Positions 1 to 5,942 of a DNA stretch of 8,492 bases are shown in pieces. The position numbers and the translations under genes are program-made. Source of the stretch: JBGPBY01 sp041481485 (lineage in GTDB: Bacteria; Acidobacteriota; Terriglobia; 20CM-2-55-15). Each line of letters starts with the position of its first letter. Positions within the stretch are counted from its first letter, which is position 1. The notes beneath the pieces were generated by a model, which saw only the letters and a program-made list of their open reading frames with translations, searched no databases and was not told the DNA's origin. Where the stretch lies: contig JBGPBY010000323.1 in NCBI GenBank assembly GCA_041481485.1, forward strand, positions 1 through 8,492. The letters are read 5' to 3'.

Positions 1-2
1 AG

Positions 3-34
3 AAATCGCGCGCGGTCATAGACCGCGCCTACAG
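3..34 (-). repeat. Dispersed palindromic repeat, copy 1 (inverted)
   Basis: The core at 10-28 is a perfect hairpin: 8-bp arms GCGCGGTC / GACCGCGC around a 3-base loop. Read on the minus strand, the 32 bases match 8456-8487 at 30 of 32 positions, so the element extends beyond the palindrome and has an orientation. It lies outside any gene, upstream of the BlaI-type repressor. Short GC-rich palindromes of this kind are common as dispersed intergenic repeats in acidobacterial genomes (recalled, not searched). There is no T-run after the hairpin on the plus strand, so terminator function toward the window is not supported. Confidence 0.75.
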
Positions 35-59
35 TTTCAAAATGCCCACTACCGGTTTC

Positions 60-85
60 CAAAGTGCGGGTGTTTACGCACTTTG
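60..85. promoter_or_regulatory. Perfect inverted repeat, candidate operator of the blaI-like operon
   Basis: CAAAGTGCG at 60-68 is mirrored exactly by CGCACTTTG at 77-85, with an 8-base spacer. The dyad is centred about 56 bases before the preferred start of the repressor gene. BlaI/MecI repressors bind dyads in their own promoters and autoregulate, so position and symmetry fit an operator. The sequence does not carry the TACA/TGTA half-sites known for beta-lactamase operons. A terminator reading is less likely because no T-tract follows. No convincing -35/-10 pair could be placed around it. The dyad is seen directly; its function is inferred. Confidence 0.5.
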
Positions 86-128
86 TCGTTGACGCCGCCA
101 GAGCGCAGTGATAGCGTGGCCGCACACC

Positions 129-527
129 ATGTCGAAATCGCACTCCGCAATGAGCCGCAGAGAGCGGCAAATCATGGACATCCTTTACGCGAAACAGCGG
201 GCCACGGCCGCCCAGGTGATGGAAAGCCTGGCGGATCCGCCGGGATATTCCGCCGTGAGAACGTTGCTCACAACGCTGGAGAACAAGGGGCACGTGAAGC
301 ACGAAAGGGACGGTGCGAAGTATGTCTACGTTCCAATTCTGCACCCTCAGAAGGCTGGGCGTTCGGCAATCTCACATCTCATCGAGACTTTCTTCAACGG
401 GTCGCGCGGCCGTGCCGCACTCGCGCTGCTCGATGTAGCGCCATCTCAGTTTTCCAAAGAGGAACTGGATGAACTGGCCGGGCTGATCGAAAAAGCTCGT
501 GCGAAAGGCAAAGGAGGCCGCCGATGA
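129..527 (+). CDS. BlaI/MecI-family transcriptional repressor
   Basis: This is a 132-residue DNA-binding repressor of the Penicillinase_R family, normally a dimer that is inactivated when a partner M56 protease (BlaR1/MecR1) is triggered. The winged-helix domain spans about residues 8-70: an opening helix with RRERQIMDILY, TAAQVMESL, a recognition-helix region YSAVRTLLTTLENKGHV, and the wing GAKYVYVP. The C-terminal dimerisation part (about 75-120) contains IETFFNGS at 85-92, in the region where staphylococcal BlaI is cut. ATG 129 is preferred because it gives the usual short N-terminus; an in-frame GTG at 108 would add seven residues and ATG 150 would remove seven. None has a strong ribosome binding site. 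Its TGA (525-527) overlaps the ATG of the downstream M56 gene. The family is clear; the regulated targets are unknown. Confidence 0.9.
   Translation: MSKSHSAMSRRERQIMDILYAKQRATAAQVMESLADPPGYSAVRTLLTTLENKGHVKHERDGAKYVYVPILHPQKAGRSAISHLIETFFNGSRGRAALALLDVAPSQFSKEELDELAGLIEKARAKGKGGRR
512..517 (+). promoter_or_regulatory. Strong Shine-Dalgarno of the M56 fusion gene
   Basis: AGGAGG ends 6 bases before ATG 524 and lies inside the last codons of the repressor gene. Together with the ATGA start/stop overlap it fixes the start of the M56 gene and indicates translational coupling, so repressor and sensor-protease should be made in linked amounts. Confidence 0.85.
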
Positions 528-3500
528 TTCCGATGCTGAGCGCGATTGGTATTGTGATCCGAACCTCGATGCTGCTGGTCTGCGTGAGTGTGGTGGCTTT
601 CAGCCTCAGACGGGCTTCCGCATCGGTTCGCCATGCGTTATGGGCAATCGGCTTGCTGGCGGTGCTGGTCTTTCCCGTCGTTTCCGACATACTGCCCAAG
701 TGGGACGTGCCGGTGTTGCCGGCCGGGTCGGCTCTGACGCGATACGATACGTCGCCGCTGACCGAAGAGGCTCCGCCGGATGTGCCGCATATGTCGTTGC
801 CAACGAGTAAGTCAGACACGGTGCGTCCCGCATTGGCATCTTACTCTCCGGCTCCCTCCACTCTTCTGCAGCTGCCCCGATGGAGCTGGGTCGAAATCCT
901 GAGTCTGGTTTGGATGCTGGGCTCTGTTCTTTCCGTCAGCCGATGGATTCACTCGTTGTGGCAGCTGCGCAAGCTGACGAAGGGTTCTAGAGCGGCAGCT
1001 GGATCGGATCTCGAATTACGATTCCTTGAAGCTCAGAAAACCATTGGATGCAGCGGCAGGATTCAGCTTCGCATTTGCGACGATGCGGTTTCTCCAATGA
1101 CTTGGGGGATTTTCGGTCACGTGATCTTGTTGCCTGCCGCCGCAATCCGGTGGCCGCATGACCGGCAAACGCTGGTGCTTGCGCACGAACTGGCTCACAT
1201 CCGGCGTCACGATGCTATTGGTCAGATGCTCGGGCAGGTGGTGCGCAGTCTGTATTGGTTCAACCCGCTGGTGTGGTATGCCGTGTATCGCCTGCACGCA
1301 GAACGCGAACGGGCCTGCGATGACTACGTGCTTCGGACAGGTGCAGTGGATGCCGACTACGCGGAGCATCTGCTTCAGATCACGCGCGGATTAAATTCCG
1401 GAGTTGCTTCAGCTGCGGTTTTGATGGTGCACCCGTCGCAATTGAAAGTGCGTCTCGTCGCGATTTTGGATTCGAGAATTGCGCGCAGCCGAGCCTCTCG
1501 ATTTGCAGCGTCCGCACTGGTGATGATGATTGGCGTCGTCACGCTCTCGATTGCTGCGGTTCAGGTCACTGAGATTTCTGCGATGGTTTTGCCTGCAGTT
1601 GCCAAACCGCTCGGAGTTCCGCTGGGTTCACTCATTCGAAGCCCGGAAACCCCATACGTCGCGGCGATGATGGAACCGGCAGTGGAGTCGCAACAACGAG
1701 CCGTGCAGGCCGTCGATCCGCAACTCGCGTTTATCAGACAATACTGTTTGAGTTGCCACAATCGGGATGATCGGATTGCAAACGTTATTTTTGAGGACCC
1801 AGGGAACGACATTGCCCATGTGGCGGACAACCGCGCATTGTGGGAGAAAGTAGCACACCGTCTCCGGCTTGGCATTCATCCGTCTGCAGGTGCCGGAGTT
1901 CCGCTGCCTCCTGCCGAACTGAGAGTTTCGGTGGCTCAGTTTCTGGAGACCGCGCTGGACACGGACGCCAGGACATATGTTCCAGCGATCGTTCCACACC
2001 GGCTAAATCGAACGGAGTATGCAAACGCTATCCGCGATCTTTTGGATCTCGAAATCGAACCTGGTCAGTTGCTGCCAATGGATGATAGTTCCAGCGGTTT
2101 TGACACGATCGCAGCGACGCTTGAGGACTCACCGAAATTTCGGGAAGCATACATCGGCGTTGCTCCCATCGTGAGCCGGCTTGCTGTCCAGGCACCGCCA
2201 AGTTCGTCAAGCTTTCAAAGAATATTCCCTTGCCTCCCTTCGGGAGCGTTTGTATTGGGGTTGGGCAATATCATTGACGACCCGGCGTGTTTTCGAAAGA
2301 TCATAACGAGTCTGACTGAAAATGCCTTTCGTGGATCTGCATCAACCGCAGATATTGAAGGCTTGATCGCTGCGGGTAATACAGCGGGTTACGGCATCGA
2401 TCCGAAGGTCATGGCGACACTGTCTCAAATTCTTGCAAGCCCGAAGTTTCTGTATCGCACAGAAGAAGCGCCTGCGGCAGTGAAACCGGGGGAAGCATAT
2501 CGCATCAGCGATCTCGCTCTGGCATCCAGATTGTCGTTTTTTCTGTGGAGTACGAGCCCCGACGCCGAATTGATCGCGCTGGCGAAACAGGGAAAGCTGC
2601 ACGATCCCGCTGTTCTGGAACAACAGACTTTGCGCATGCTACAGGACTATCGGGCCGAGGCATTATCCCTAAATTTCGCACGGCAATGGCTGGGCATGTG
2701 GTCGTTTCAAAGCCTGAAACCTTCTCAAGCGTTTTTTCCAGAGTTTGACGCATCGCTACGGCAGGCCATGATGCGGGAAATGGAAATGTTCTTCGACAGC
2801 GTCGTCCGTGAAGATCGCGGCGTGACCGACCTTCTGACCGCGAACTACACATTCGTGAACAACCGGTTGGCACGTTTCTACGGGATTCCCAATGTCAGCG
2901 GCAGCCAATTCCGGCGTGTTGTCCTGATGGACACATTGGATGTGCGGCGCGGAATACTGGGAAAAGCGGCCTTTCTTGCGACCGCGAATAACTCGAACTA
3001 CAACAATCGAACGTCTCCGACGGAGCGCGGCTATTGGGTCATTACGAGGTTGCTTGGGATCCATCCCCCGGACCCGCCACCGAGCGAATCGTCACTTCGC
3101 CAACGCTCCAACGATCCAAACGTGGTTGAACCACCGGTCCGCCAAATGTTGGAGGACCTCAAGAATTCTTATCCAAACTCGAATGCCTGCATCAGCTGTC
3201 ACCGCTACACGGATCCGATTGGCTATGCACTGGAGAATTTCAACATGATCGGAATGTGGAGGGATACCGATGGCGGACTTTCAATTGACGCGAAGGAAAT
3301 GTTAATTGATGGCACGACCGTGAATGGTCCGGTGGAGTTGAGAAACTGGCTGGTCAGTCGTTCCGATATTTTCATACAAACGCTTACCCAGAAATTGCTC
3401 ACCTATGGGCTTGGCCGTGGGATGGATTCGCGGGACATGCCGCTGGTCCGCTCCATCGATCGTGAGGCTGCGAAGAATGGCAATCGGTTTTCTTCGATCG

Positions 3501-3547
3501 TTTTGGGAATCGTCAAGAGCGACACATTTCAAATGAATTCGAAGTGA
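524..3547 (+). CDS. BlaR1-like M56 metallopeptidase fused to a PSCyt1/DUF1587-1595-1592-1588-1585 module
   Basis: This 1007-residue integral membrane protein is the presumed signal transducer for the adjacent repressor. Membrane helices are visible near residues 6-28, 36-53, 121-141 and 327-348. Between the third and fourth lies the M56 protease domain with zinc motif HELAH (221-225), a preceding CDDAVSPMTWG segment and ERACDD (262-267), which probably supplies the third zinc ligand. After the last helix and a linker, about 610 residues resemble planctomycete/acidobacterial cytochrome-like proteins: a PSCyt1-like region with CLSCH (408-412), DUF1587 (HRLNRTEYANAIRDLL, from 492), DUF1595 (about 588-640), DUF1592 (LASPKFLYRTE, from 637, to about 765), DUF1588 (RRGILGKAAFL, from 808, including CISCH at 889-893) and DUF1585 (about 935-1005). 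BlaR1 topology puts this module outside the cytoplasm, where c-type haem is attached. No penicillin-binding SxxK sensor domain was recognised. Domain identities are strong; redox or ligand sensing is inferred. Confidence 0.9.
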   Translation: MIPMLSAIGIVIRTSMLLVCVSVVAFSLRRASASVRHALWAIGLLAVLVFPVVSDILPKWDVPVLPAGSALTRYDTSPLTEEAPPDVPHMSLPTSKSDTVRPALASYSPAPSTLLQLPRWSWVEILSLVWMLGSVLSVSRWIHSLWQLRKLTKGSRAAAGSDLELRFLEAQKTIGCSGRIQLRICDDAVSPMTWGIFGHVILLPAAAIRWPHDRQTLVLAHELAHIRRHDAIGQMLGQVVRSLYWFNPLVWYAVYRLHAERERACDDYVLRTGAVDADYAEHLLQITRGLNSGVASAAVLMVHPSQLKVRLVAILDSRIARSRASRFAASALVMMIGVVTLSIAAVQVTEISAMVLPAVAKPLGVPLGSLIRSPETPYVAAMMEPAVESQQRAVQAVDPQLAFIRQYCLSCHNRDDRIANVIFEDPGNDIAHVADNRALWEKVAHRLRLGIHPSAGAGVPLPPAELRVSVAQFLETALDTDARTYVPAIVPHRLNRTEYANAIRDLLDLEIEPGQLLPMDDSSSGFDTIAATLEDSPKFREAYIGVAPIVSRLAVQAPPSSSSFQRIFPCLPSGAFVLGLGNIIDDPACFRKIITSLTENAFRGSASTADIEGLIAAGNTAGYGIDPKVMATLSQILASPKFLYRTEEAPAAVKPGEAYRISDLALASRLSFFLWSTSPDAELIALAKQGKLHDPAVLEQQTLRMLQDYRAEALSLNFARQWLGMWSFQSLKPSQAFFPEFDASLRQAMMREMEMFFDSVVREDRGVTDLLTANYTFVNNRLARFYGIPNVSGSQFRRVVLMDTLDVRRGILGKAAFLATANNSNYNNRTSPTERGYWVITRLLGIHPPDPPPSESSLRQRSNDPNVVEPPVRQMLEDLKNSYPNSNACISCHRYTDPIGYALENFNMIGMWRDTDGGLSIDAKEMLIDGTTVNGPVELRNWLVSRSDIFIQTLTQKLLTYGLGRGMDSRDMPLVRSIDREAAKNGNRFSSIVLGIVKSDTFQMNSK

Positions 3548-3568
3548 AAGAAAAGCCATAATGGACGC

Positions 3569-3883
3569 ATGCCATTTCCGGATTCTGAGCACGAACTGGA
3601 TATTCGAGAGCTGGTGACTATTCGCGGGTATCGCGATCTGCACGAGGCCCTGCTGGCCAAGGGCCGGCTGGAGTCGTCGGGAGTCGATACGTTCCTCGCG
3701 GATGAAAACATTGTCCGTATGGCAGCCATTGGCGGTGTGAAGTTGCGCGTGGACGCGGCCAATGTGCAGGCCGCAAACGAGATTCTGGATCACACCGCGC
3801 CGGAGAATTTTGAAGAGTCGACGGAATACGAGTTGCCCACCGCGCGCATCCTGCCATTTCGCAAACCGAAACGATTTTATTAA
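3569..3883 (+). CDS. DUF2007 family small protein
   Basis: This 104-residue soluble protein has no signal peptide or membrane segment. Residues about 14-75 match the DUF2007 (putative signal-transducing protein) pattern: ELVTIRGYRDLHEALLAKGRLESSG, a short DENIVRM segment, and GGVKLRVDAANVQAANEIL. DUF2007 is a small, ferredoxin-like alpha/beta domain of unknown biochemical function. The C-terminal 30 residues are acidic, then basic, and unassigned. The gene starts 21 bases after the M56 fusion gene, so it is probably the third gene of the operon. The ribosome binding site is weak (purine-rich GAAAGAAAAG at 3546-3555). The only nearby competing ATG, at 3561, is in another frame. The call is confident at family level and open for function; a role in the BlaI/M56 pathway rests only on position. 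Confidence 0.85.
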   Translation: MPFPDSEHELDIRELVTIRGYRDLHEALLAKGRLESSGVDTFLADENIVRMAAIGGVKLRVDAANVQAANEILDHTAPENFEESTEYELPTARILPFRKPKRFY

Positions 3884-3889
3884 TCTGAC

Positions 3890-3902
3890 GCTGCTCCGCA
3901 GC
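3890..3902 (+). terminator. Weak candidate terminator hairpin after the DUF2007 gene
   Basis: GCTGC-TCC-GCAGC forms a 5-bp stem with a 3-base loop six bases after the DUF2007 stop, followed by TCTTGTAATT, which is only partly T-rich. Position fits the end of the three-gene operon, but the stem is short and the T-tract poor. The hairpin-rich repeat block downstream may do the job instead. Confidence 0.3.
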
Positions 3903-3925
3903 TCTTGTAATTGGTTGACGCGTTT

Positions 3926-3990
3926 TCCACCGGATTACGCCGGTGGCTAGGCGGAGTGCCGCCGCTCCGCGGCTGGGGAATGTCAGGCTG
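3926..3990 (+). repeat. Two-hairpin intergenic repeat, copy 1
   Basis: The unit begins with a hairpin CCACCGG-6 bases-CCGGTGG (3927-3946), followed by a second stem GCGGAG (3951-3956) / CTCCGC (3965-3970), and ends GGCTGG...CAGGCTG. It matches 4021-4084 over its whole length with only a few substitutions, three of them in the first hairpin's loop, plus one single-base indel. It contains no plausible reading frame. Compensated stems and variable loops suggest a folded, mobile or dispersed element similar to REP or MITE-derived repeats. Confidence 0.85.
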
Positions 3991-4020
3991 AAGCAATCCC
4001 TTGAATTTGCGGATTCACTC

Positions 4021-4084
4021 TCCACCGGCTGCCGCCGGTGGCTAGGCGGAGTGCCGCCGCTCCGCGGCTGGGAACGTCGGGCTG
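4021..4084 (+). repeat. Two-hairpin intergenic repeat, copy 2 (direct)
   Basis: This is a direct repeat of 3926-3990. The first hairpin CCACCGG/CCGGTGG is at 4022-4041; the stretch from CCGGTGGCTAGGCGG through GGCTGGG is identical in both copies. Thirty bases of unrelated sequence (3991-4020) separate the copies. It also pairs with the inverted copy 3 to make a long imperfect inverted repeat across 4021-4139. Confidence 0.85.
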
Positions 4085-4087
4085 GTC

Positions 4088-4139
4088 TCCCAGCCGCGTA
4101 GCGGCGACAGTTCTTTAGCCACCGGCGTAAGCCGGTGGA
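4088..4139 (-). repeat. Two-hairpin intergenic repeat, copy 3 (inverted)
   Basis: Read on the minus strand it repeats the same order: hairpin CCACCGGC/GCCGGTGG (4119-4138, 8-bp stem, 4-base loop), a diverged linker, then GCCGC-GTA-GCGGC (4093-4105). The last 11 bases, TCCCAGCCGCG (4088-4098), are an exact inverse match of 4063-4073 in copy 2, so the two copies can pair around a 14-base loop. The linker differs from copies 1 and 2, so this is an older or different subtype. Confidence 0.8.
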
Positions 4140-4161
4140 TTTAGAACCAAGCCAAACTTCA

Positions 4162-4174
4162 GTGCCGGAGGCAC
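4162..4174. repeat. Short palindrome GTGCC-GGA-GGCAC
   Basis: This is a 5-bp stem with a 3-base loop, followed by GGCAG and then an A-rich stretch (4181-4194). It lies between the repeat block and the sigma-factor gene. It resembles other short GC-rich dispersed palindromes rather than a terminator, since the run that follows on the plus strand is A, not T. Function is not assigned. Confidence 0.4.
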
Positions 4175-4194
4175 GGCAGATCAAAAAAATCAAA

Positions 4195-4208
4195 TCTTCC
4201 TTGGAAGA
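4195..4208. promoter_or_regulatory. Short dyad upstream of the ECF sigma gene
   Basis: TCTTCC-TT-GGAAGA is a perfect 6+6 bp dyad with a 2-base centre, ending 52 bases before the sigma-factor ATG. A TCTAAT at 4227-4232 could be a -10 element, but no good -35 sits at 16-18 bases, so no promoter is called. The dyad could be an operator or part of an extracytoplasmic-type promoter. The evidence is position and symmetry only. Confidence 0.3.
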
Positions 4209-4260
4209 AATTGTTCCCTCCGTGCGTCTAATAGTCGATTCTTTGGTACCTTGAAGCGCA

Positions 4261-4851
4261 ATGAAGCTCTGCGCGGTGACAAGCGATTTCTCCATTGACG
4301 ACCGAACTATCGAAGCGTGCCAGCGCGGCGATCCGGAAGGATTTCGTCTGCTCTTTGAAATCTACAAGGATCGCGTCTACTCCATTGCACTGTATTACTT
4401 TGCCGGAGATGAGGCCGCGGCTCATGACATCACGCAACAGGTCTTCCTGAAGCTCATGACGCATATTTCAAAGTTCGAAAGCCGATCGGAGTTTTCAACC
4501 TGGCTTTACCGGCTCGTGACCAACGCTTGTCATGACCGCAAGCGCGCGCTGCGGCGCTTCTTGTCCTTCGACAGCGCACAGGCCCCGGAGATTCCGGAGA
4601 GGCGCAAGTCCGCCGAACAGCGATATCTCGAGAACGAACGGGAGCGCTCCATTCGCAATGCCATTGCAGCGCTGAAACCCAAACTAAGGATGGCCATATT
4701 GTTGAAGCACTTCGAAGACCTGTCGTATGACGAGATTTCCGTCGTTCTGGGATGCAGCAAGGGAACGGTGGCATCGAGGCTCAACCGCGGACATCAAATT
4801 TTGGCGCGCAAACTGGCGTATTTGCGGGATGGATGGAATCCGGGAGTTTGA
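4261..4851 (+). CDS. ECF-type RNA polymerase sigma factor
   Basis: This 196-residue sigma-70 protein has only regions 2 and 4, as in the ECF group. Region 2 covers about residues 29-98: core-binding helix RLLFEIYKDRVYSIAL, the DITQQVFLKLM segment, and the FSTWLYRLVTNACHDRKR promoter-melting/-10 recognition part. A short acidic/proline linker leads to region 4 (about 131-183) with the helix-turn-helix LSYDEISVVLGCSKGTVASRLNRG, which reads the -35 element. It directs RNA polymerase to a small regulon, usually for envelope or stress signals. The stop is one base before the start of the zf-HC2/FecR gene, the standard arrangement for a sigma and its anti-sigma factor. No strong ribosome binding site precedes ATG 4261, but the start gives a normal N-terminus. 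The class is certain; the specific ECF subgroup and regulon are not. Confidence 0.93.
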   Translation: MKLCAVTSDFSIDDRTIEACQRGDPEGFRLLFEIYKDRVYSIALYYFAGDEAAAHDITQQVFLKLMTHISKFESRSEFSTWLYRLVTNACHDRKRALRRFLSFDSAQAPEIPERRKSAEQRYLENERERSIRNAIAALKPKLRMAILLKHFEDLSYDEISVVLGCSKGTVASRLNRGHQILARKLAYLRDGWNPGV

Positions 4852-4852
4852 A

Positions 4853-5932
4853 ATGATCAGGAAACATGTGATTCATCATCTTTCGGCATATCTGCATGGC
4901 GAACTCACGGCGCCGGAAGCGACACGTGTCGAATCGCATCTGCACGATTGTGCGAAGTGCCGTTTGGCCTTTGAGGAGATCCAGTTCGGATCATATTTGG
5001 CGTCGAGCATACCGGAGGAAACCGCACCCGGACTGTGGTGGCAGGAAATCCAGACGGCAGCTTTGGCGGGCAAGCCGGACGCGGCAAAAGGGTTGTCCTG
5101 GTTTCAGGTTTGCACCGTCATTGCGGGGGCTGCGGCTGTCTTTGCATTCAGCGCGTTTCTGATGGATCACACTCCCGTATCATCCACATCATCCTGGGAA
5201 ATCGCCAGTGTTCGTGGCACGCCCCGGATCGGAATCGCACGCATCACAGAGACAAGCCGGCTTCGTCCGGGCGACACGCTGCAAACCAACTCCAATTCCG
5301 AGGTGGAGTTGAAGATTGCCAACATTGGCCAGCTGGATCTCGACCCGAATTCGCGAATCCGGTTGCTGTCGACCAATTCCGATCAGCATCGCATTGCGCT
5401 CGACCGCGGCAAGATCACGGCGCGAACGTGGTCGCCTCCGCGATTGTTTGTCGTGGAAACGCCTTCGGTGAACGCAATCGATTTGGGGTGTATCTATACC
5501 TGCGAGGTGCAGCGCGACGGCAGCACCATGCTTCACGTGATTCTGGGGCTTGTGGCACTGGATTTTCATGGCCGGGAGACGACTATTCCCGCAGGGGCGT
5601 ACTGCCGGACGCGTCCCGGAGACGGAATGGGGAGCCCTTATTTCGAAGATGCTTCGGATCGCCTGAAGCAGGCGCTGGAAGTTGTGGATTTCGGAAAGGA
5701 CGAAAGAGACAGGGCGCGGCATCTGGATGTGGTGCTGCAGGAGTCGCGAGCTCGCGACACGCTGACATTGTGGTATCTGATACCAAGGCTGCGCGGCGAT
5801 CTCCGCGGCCAGGTCGTCGATCGTATGATGGCATTGGCGCCCCCGCCGGAAGGTGTGTCGCGGGCGGGAGTCTTGTCGTTGGACGAAACCATGATGAATG
5901 AATGGAAGAGTGTGCTGGAGCGAGTGTGGTAG
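4853..5932 (+). CDS. Membrane anti-sigma factor with zf-HC2 and FecR domains
   Basis: This 359-residue protein is presumed to hold the upstream sigma factor inactive at the membrane. The cytoplasmic N-terminus (about 1-45) has the zinc anti-sigma signature H29-x3-C33-x2-C36. A single membrane helix follows at about 83-104 (WFQVCTVIAGAAAVFAFSAFLM). The external part at about 115-265 is FecR-like: IASVRGTPRIG, RPGDTLQTNSNSEVELKI, LDLDPNSRIRLL, and FVVETPSVNAIDLGCIYTC. The last 95 residues are charged and helical and not recognised. ATG 4853 is chosen because it begins the zf-HC2 domain and has GGGAG (4842-4846) six bases upstream; the frame is open upstream to 4727, but that part overlaps the sigma gene. 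Unlike classical FecR systems no TonB receptor lies next to it, so the signal is unknown. It ends 10 bases from the convergent SDR gene. Confidence 0.88.
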   Translation: MIRKHVIHHLSAYLHGELTAPEATRVESHLHDCAKCRLAFEEIQFGSYLASSIPEETAPGLWWQEIQTAALAGKPDAAKGLSWFQVCTVIAGAAAVFAFSAFLMDHTPVSSTSSWEIASVRGTPRIGIARITETSRLRPGDTLQTNSNSEVELKIANIGQLDLDPNSRIRLLSTNSDQHRIALDRGKITARTWSPPRLFVVETPSVNAIDLGCIYTCEVQRDGSTMLHVILGLVALDFHGRETTIPAGAYCRTRPGDGMGSPYFEDASDRLKQALEVVDFGKDERDRARHLDVVLQESRARDTLTLWYLIPRLRGDLRGQVVDRMMALAPPPEGVSRAGVLSLDETMMNEWKSVLERVW

Positions 5933-5942
5933 GGACGGGTAT

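Noticed and set aside
89..117. TTGACG as a -35 element for the blaI-like operon
   Set aside because: No acceptable -10 lies 16-18 bases downstream; the best match, TGATAG, is at 14 bases and overlaps the alternative GTG start.
83..472. Plus-strand frame of 129 codons overlapping the BlaI-type gene
   Set aside because: Out-of-frame shadow of the repressor gene; no motif, and it would start inside the candidate operator.
3926..4084. Direct repeats as a possible CRISPR array
   Set aside because: Only two direct units, each about 65 bases and internally palindromic, with one 30-base gap, a third inverted copy and no cas genes. This fits dispersed hairpin repeats.
4201..4232. Sigma-70 promoter TTGGAA ... 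TCTAAT before the sigma gene
   Set aside because: The spacing is 20 bases and the -35 is poor. No alternative -35 at 16-18 bases looks better, so it is not called as a promoter.
3618..4295. Minus-strand open frame of 225 codons across the DUF2007 gene, the repeats and the sigma start
   Set aside because: It runs through palindromic repeats and two real genes on the other strand and shows no family motif.
4727..4852. Extended start for the anti-sigma protein
   Set aside because: The extra 42 residues overlap the end of the sigma gene and do not resemble an anti-sigma N-terminus. ATG 4853 has a good ribosome binding site and begins the zf-HC2 domain.
5035..5901. Plus-strand open frame of 288 codons inside the anti-sigma gene
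   Set aside because: It lies in another frame of a gene with clear zf-HC2, membrane and FecR features. The translation is low-complexity Arg/Gly/Ala-rich and lacks motifs.
5933..5942. Two-way terminator between the convergent anti-sigma and SDR genes
   Set aside because: Only 10 bases separate the stops and no stem-loop with a T-run is visible there.
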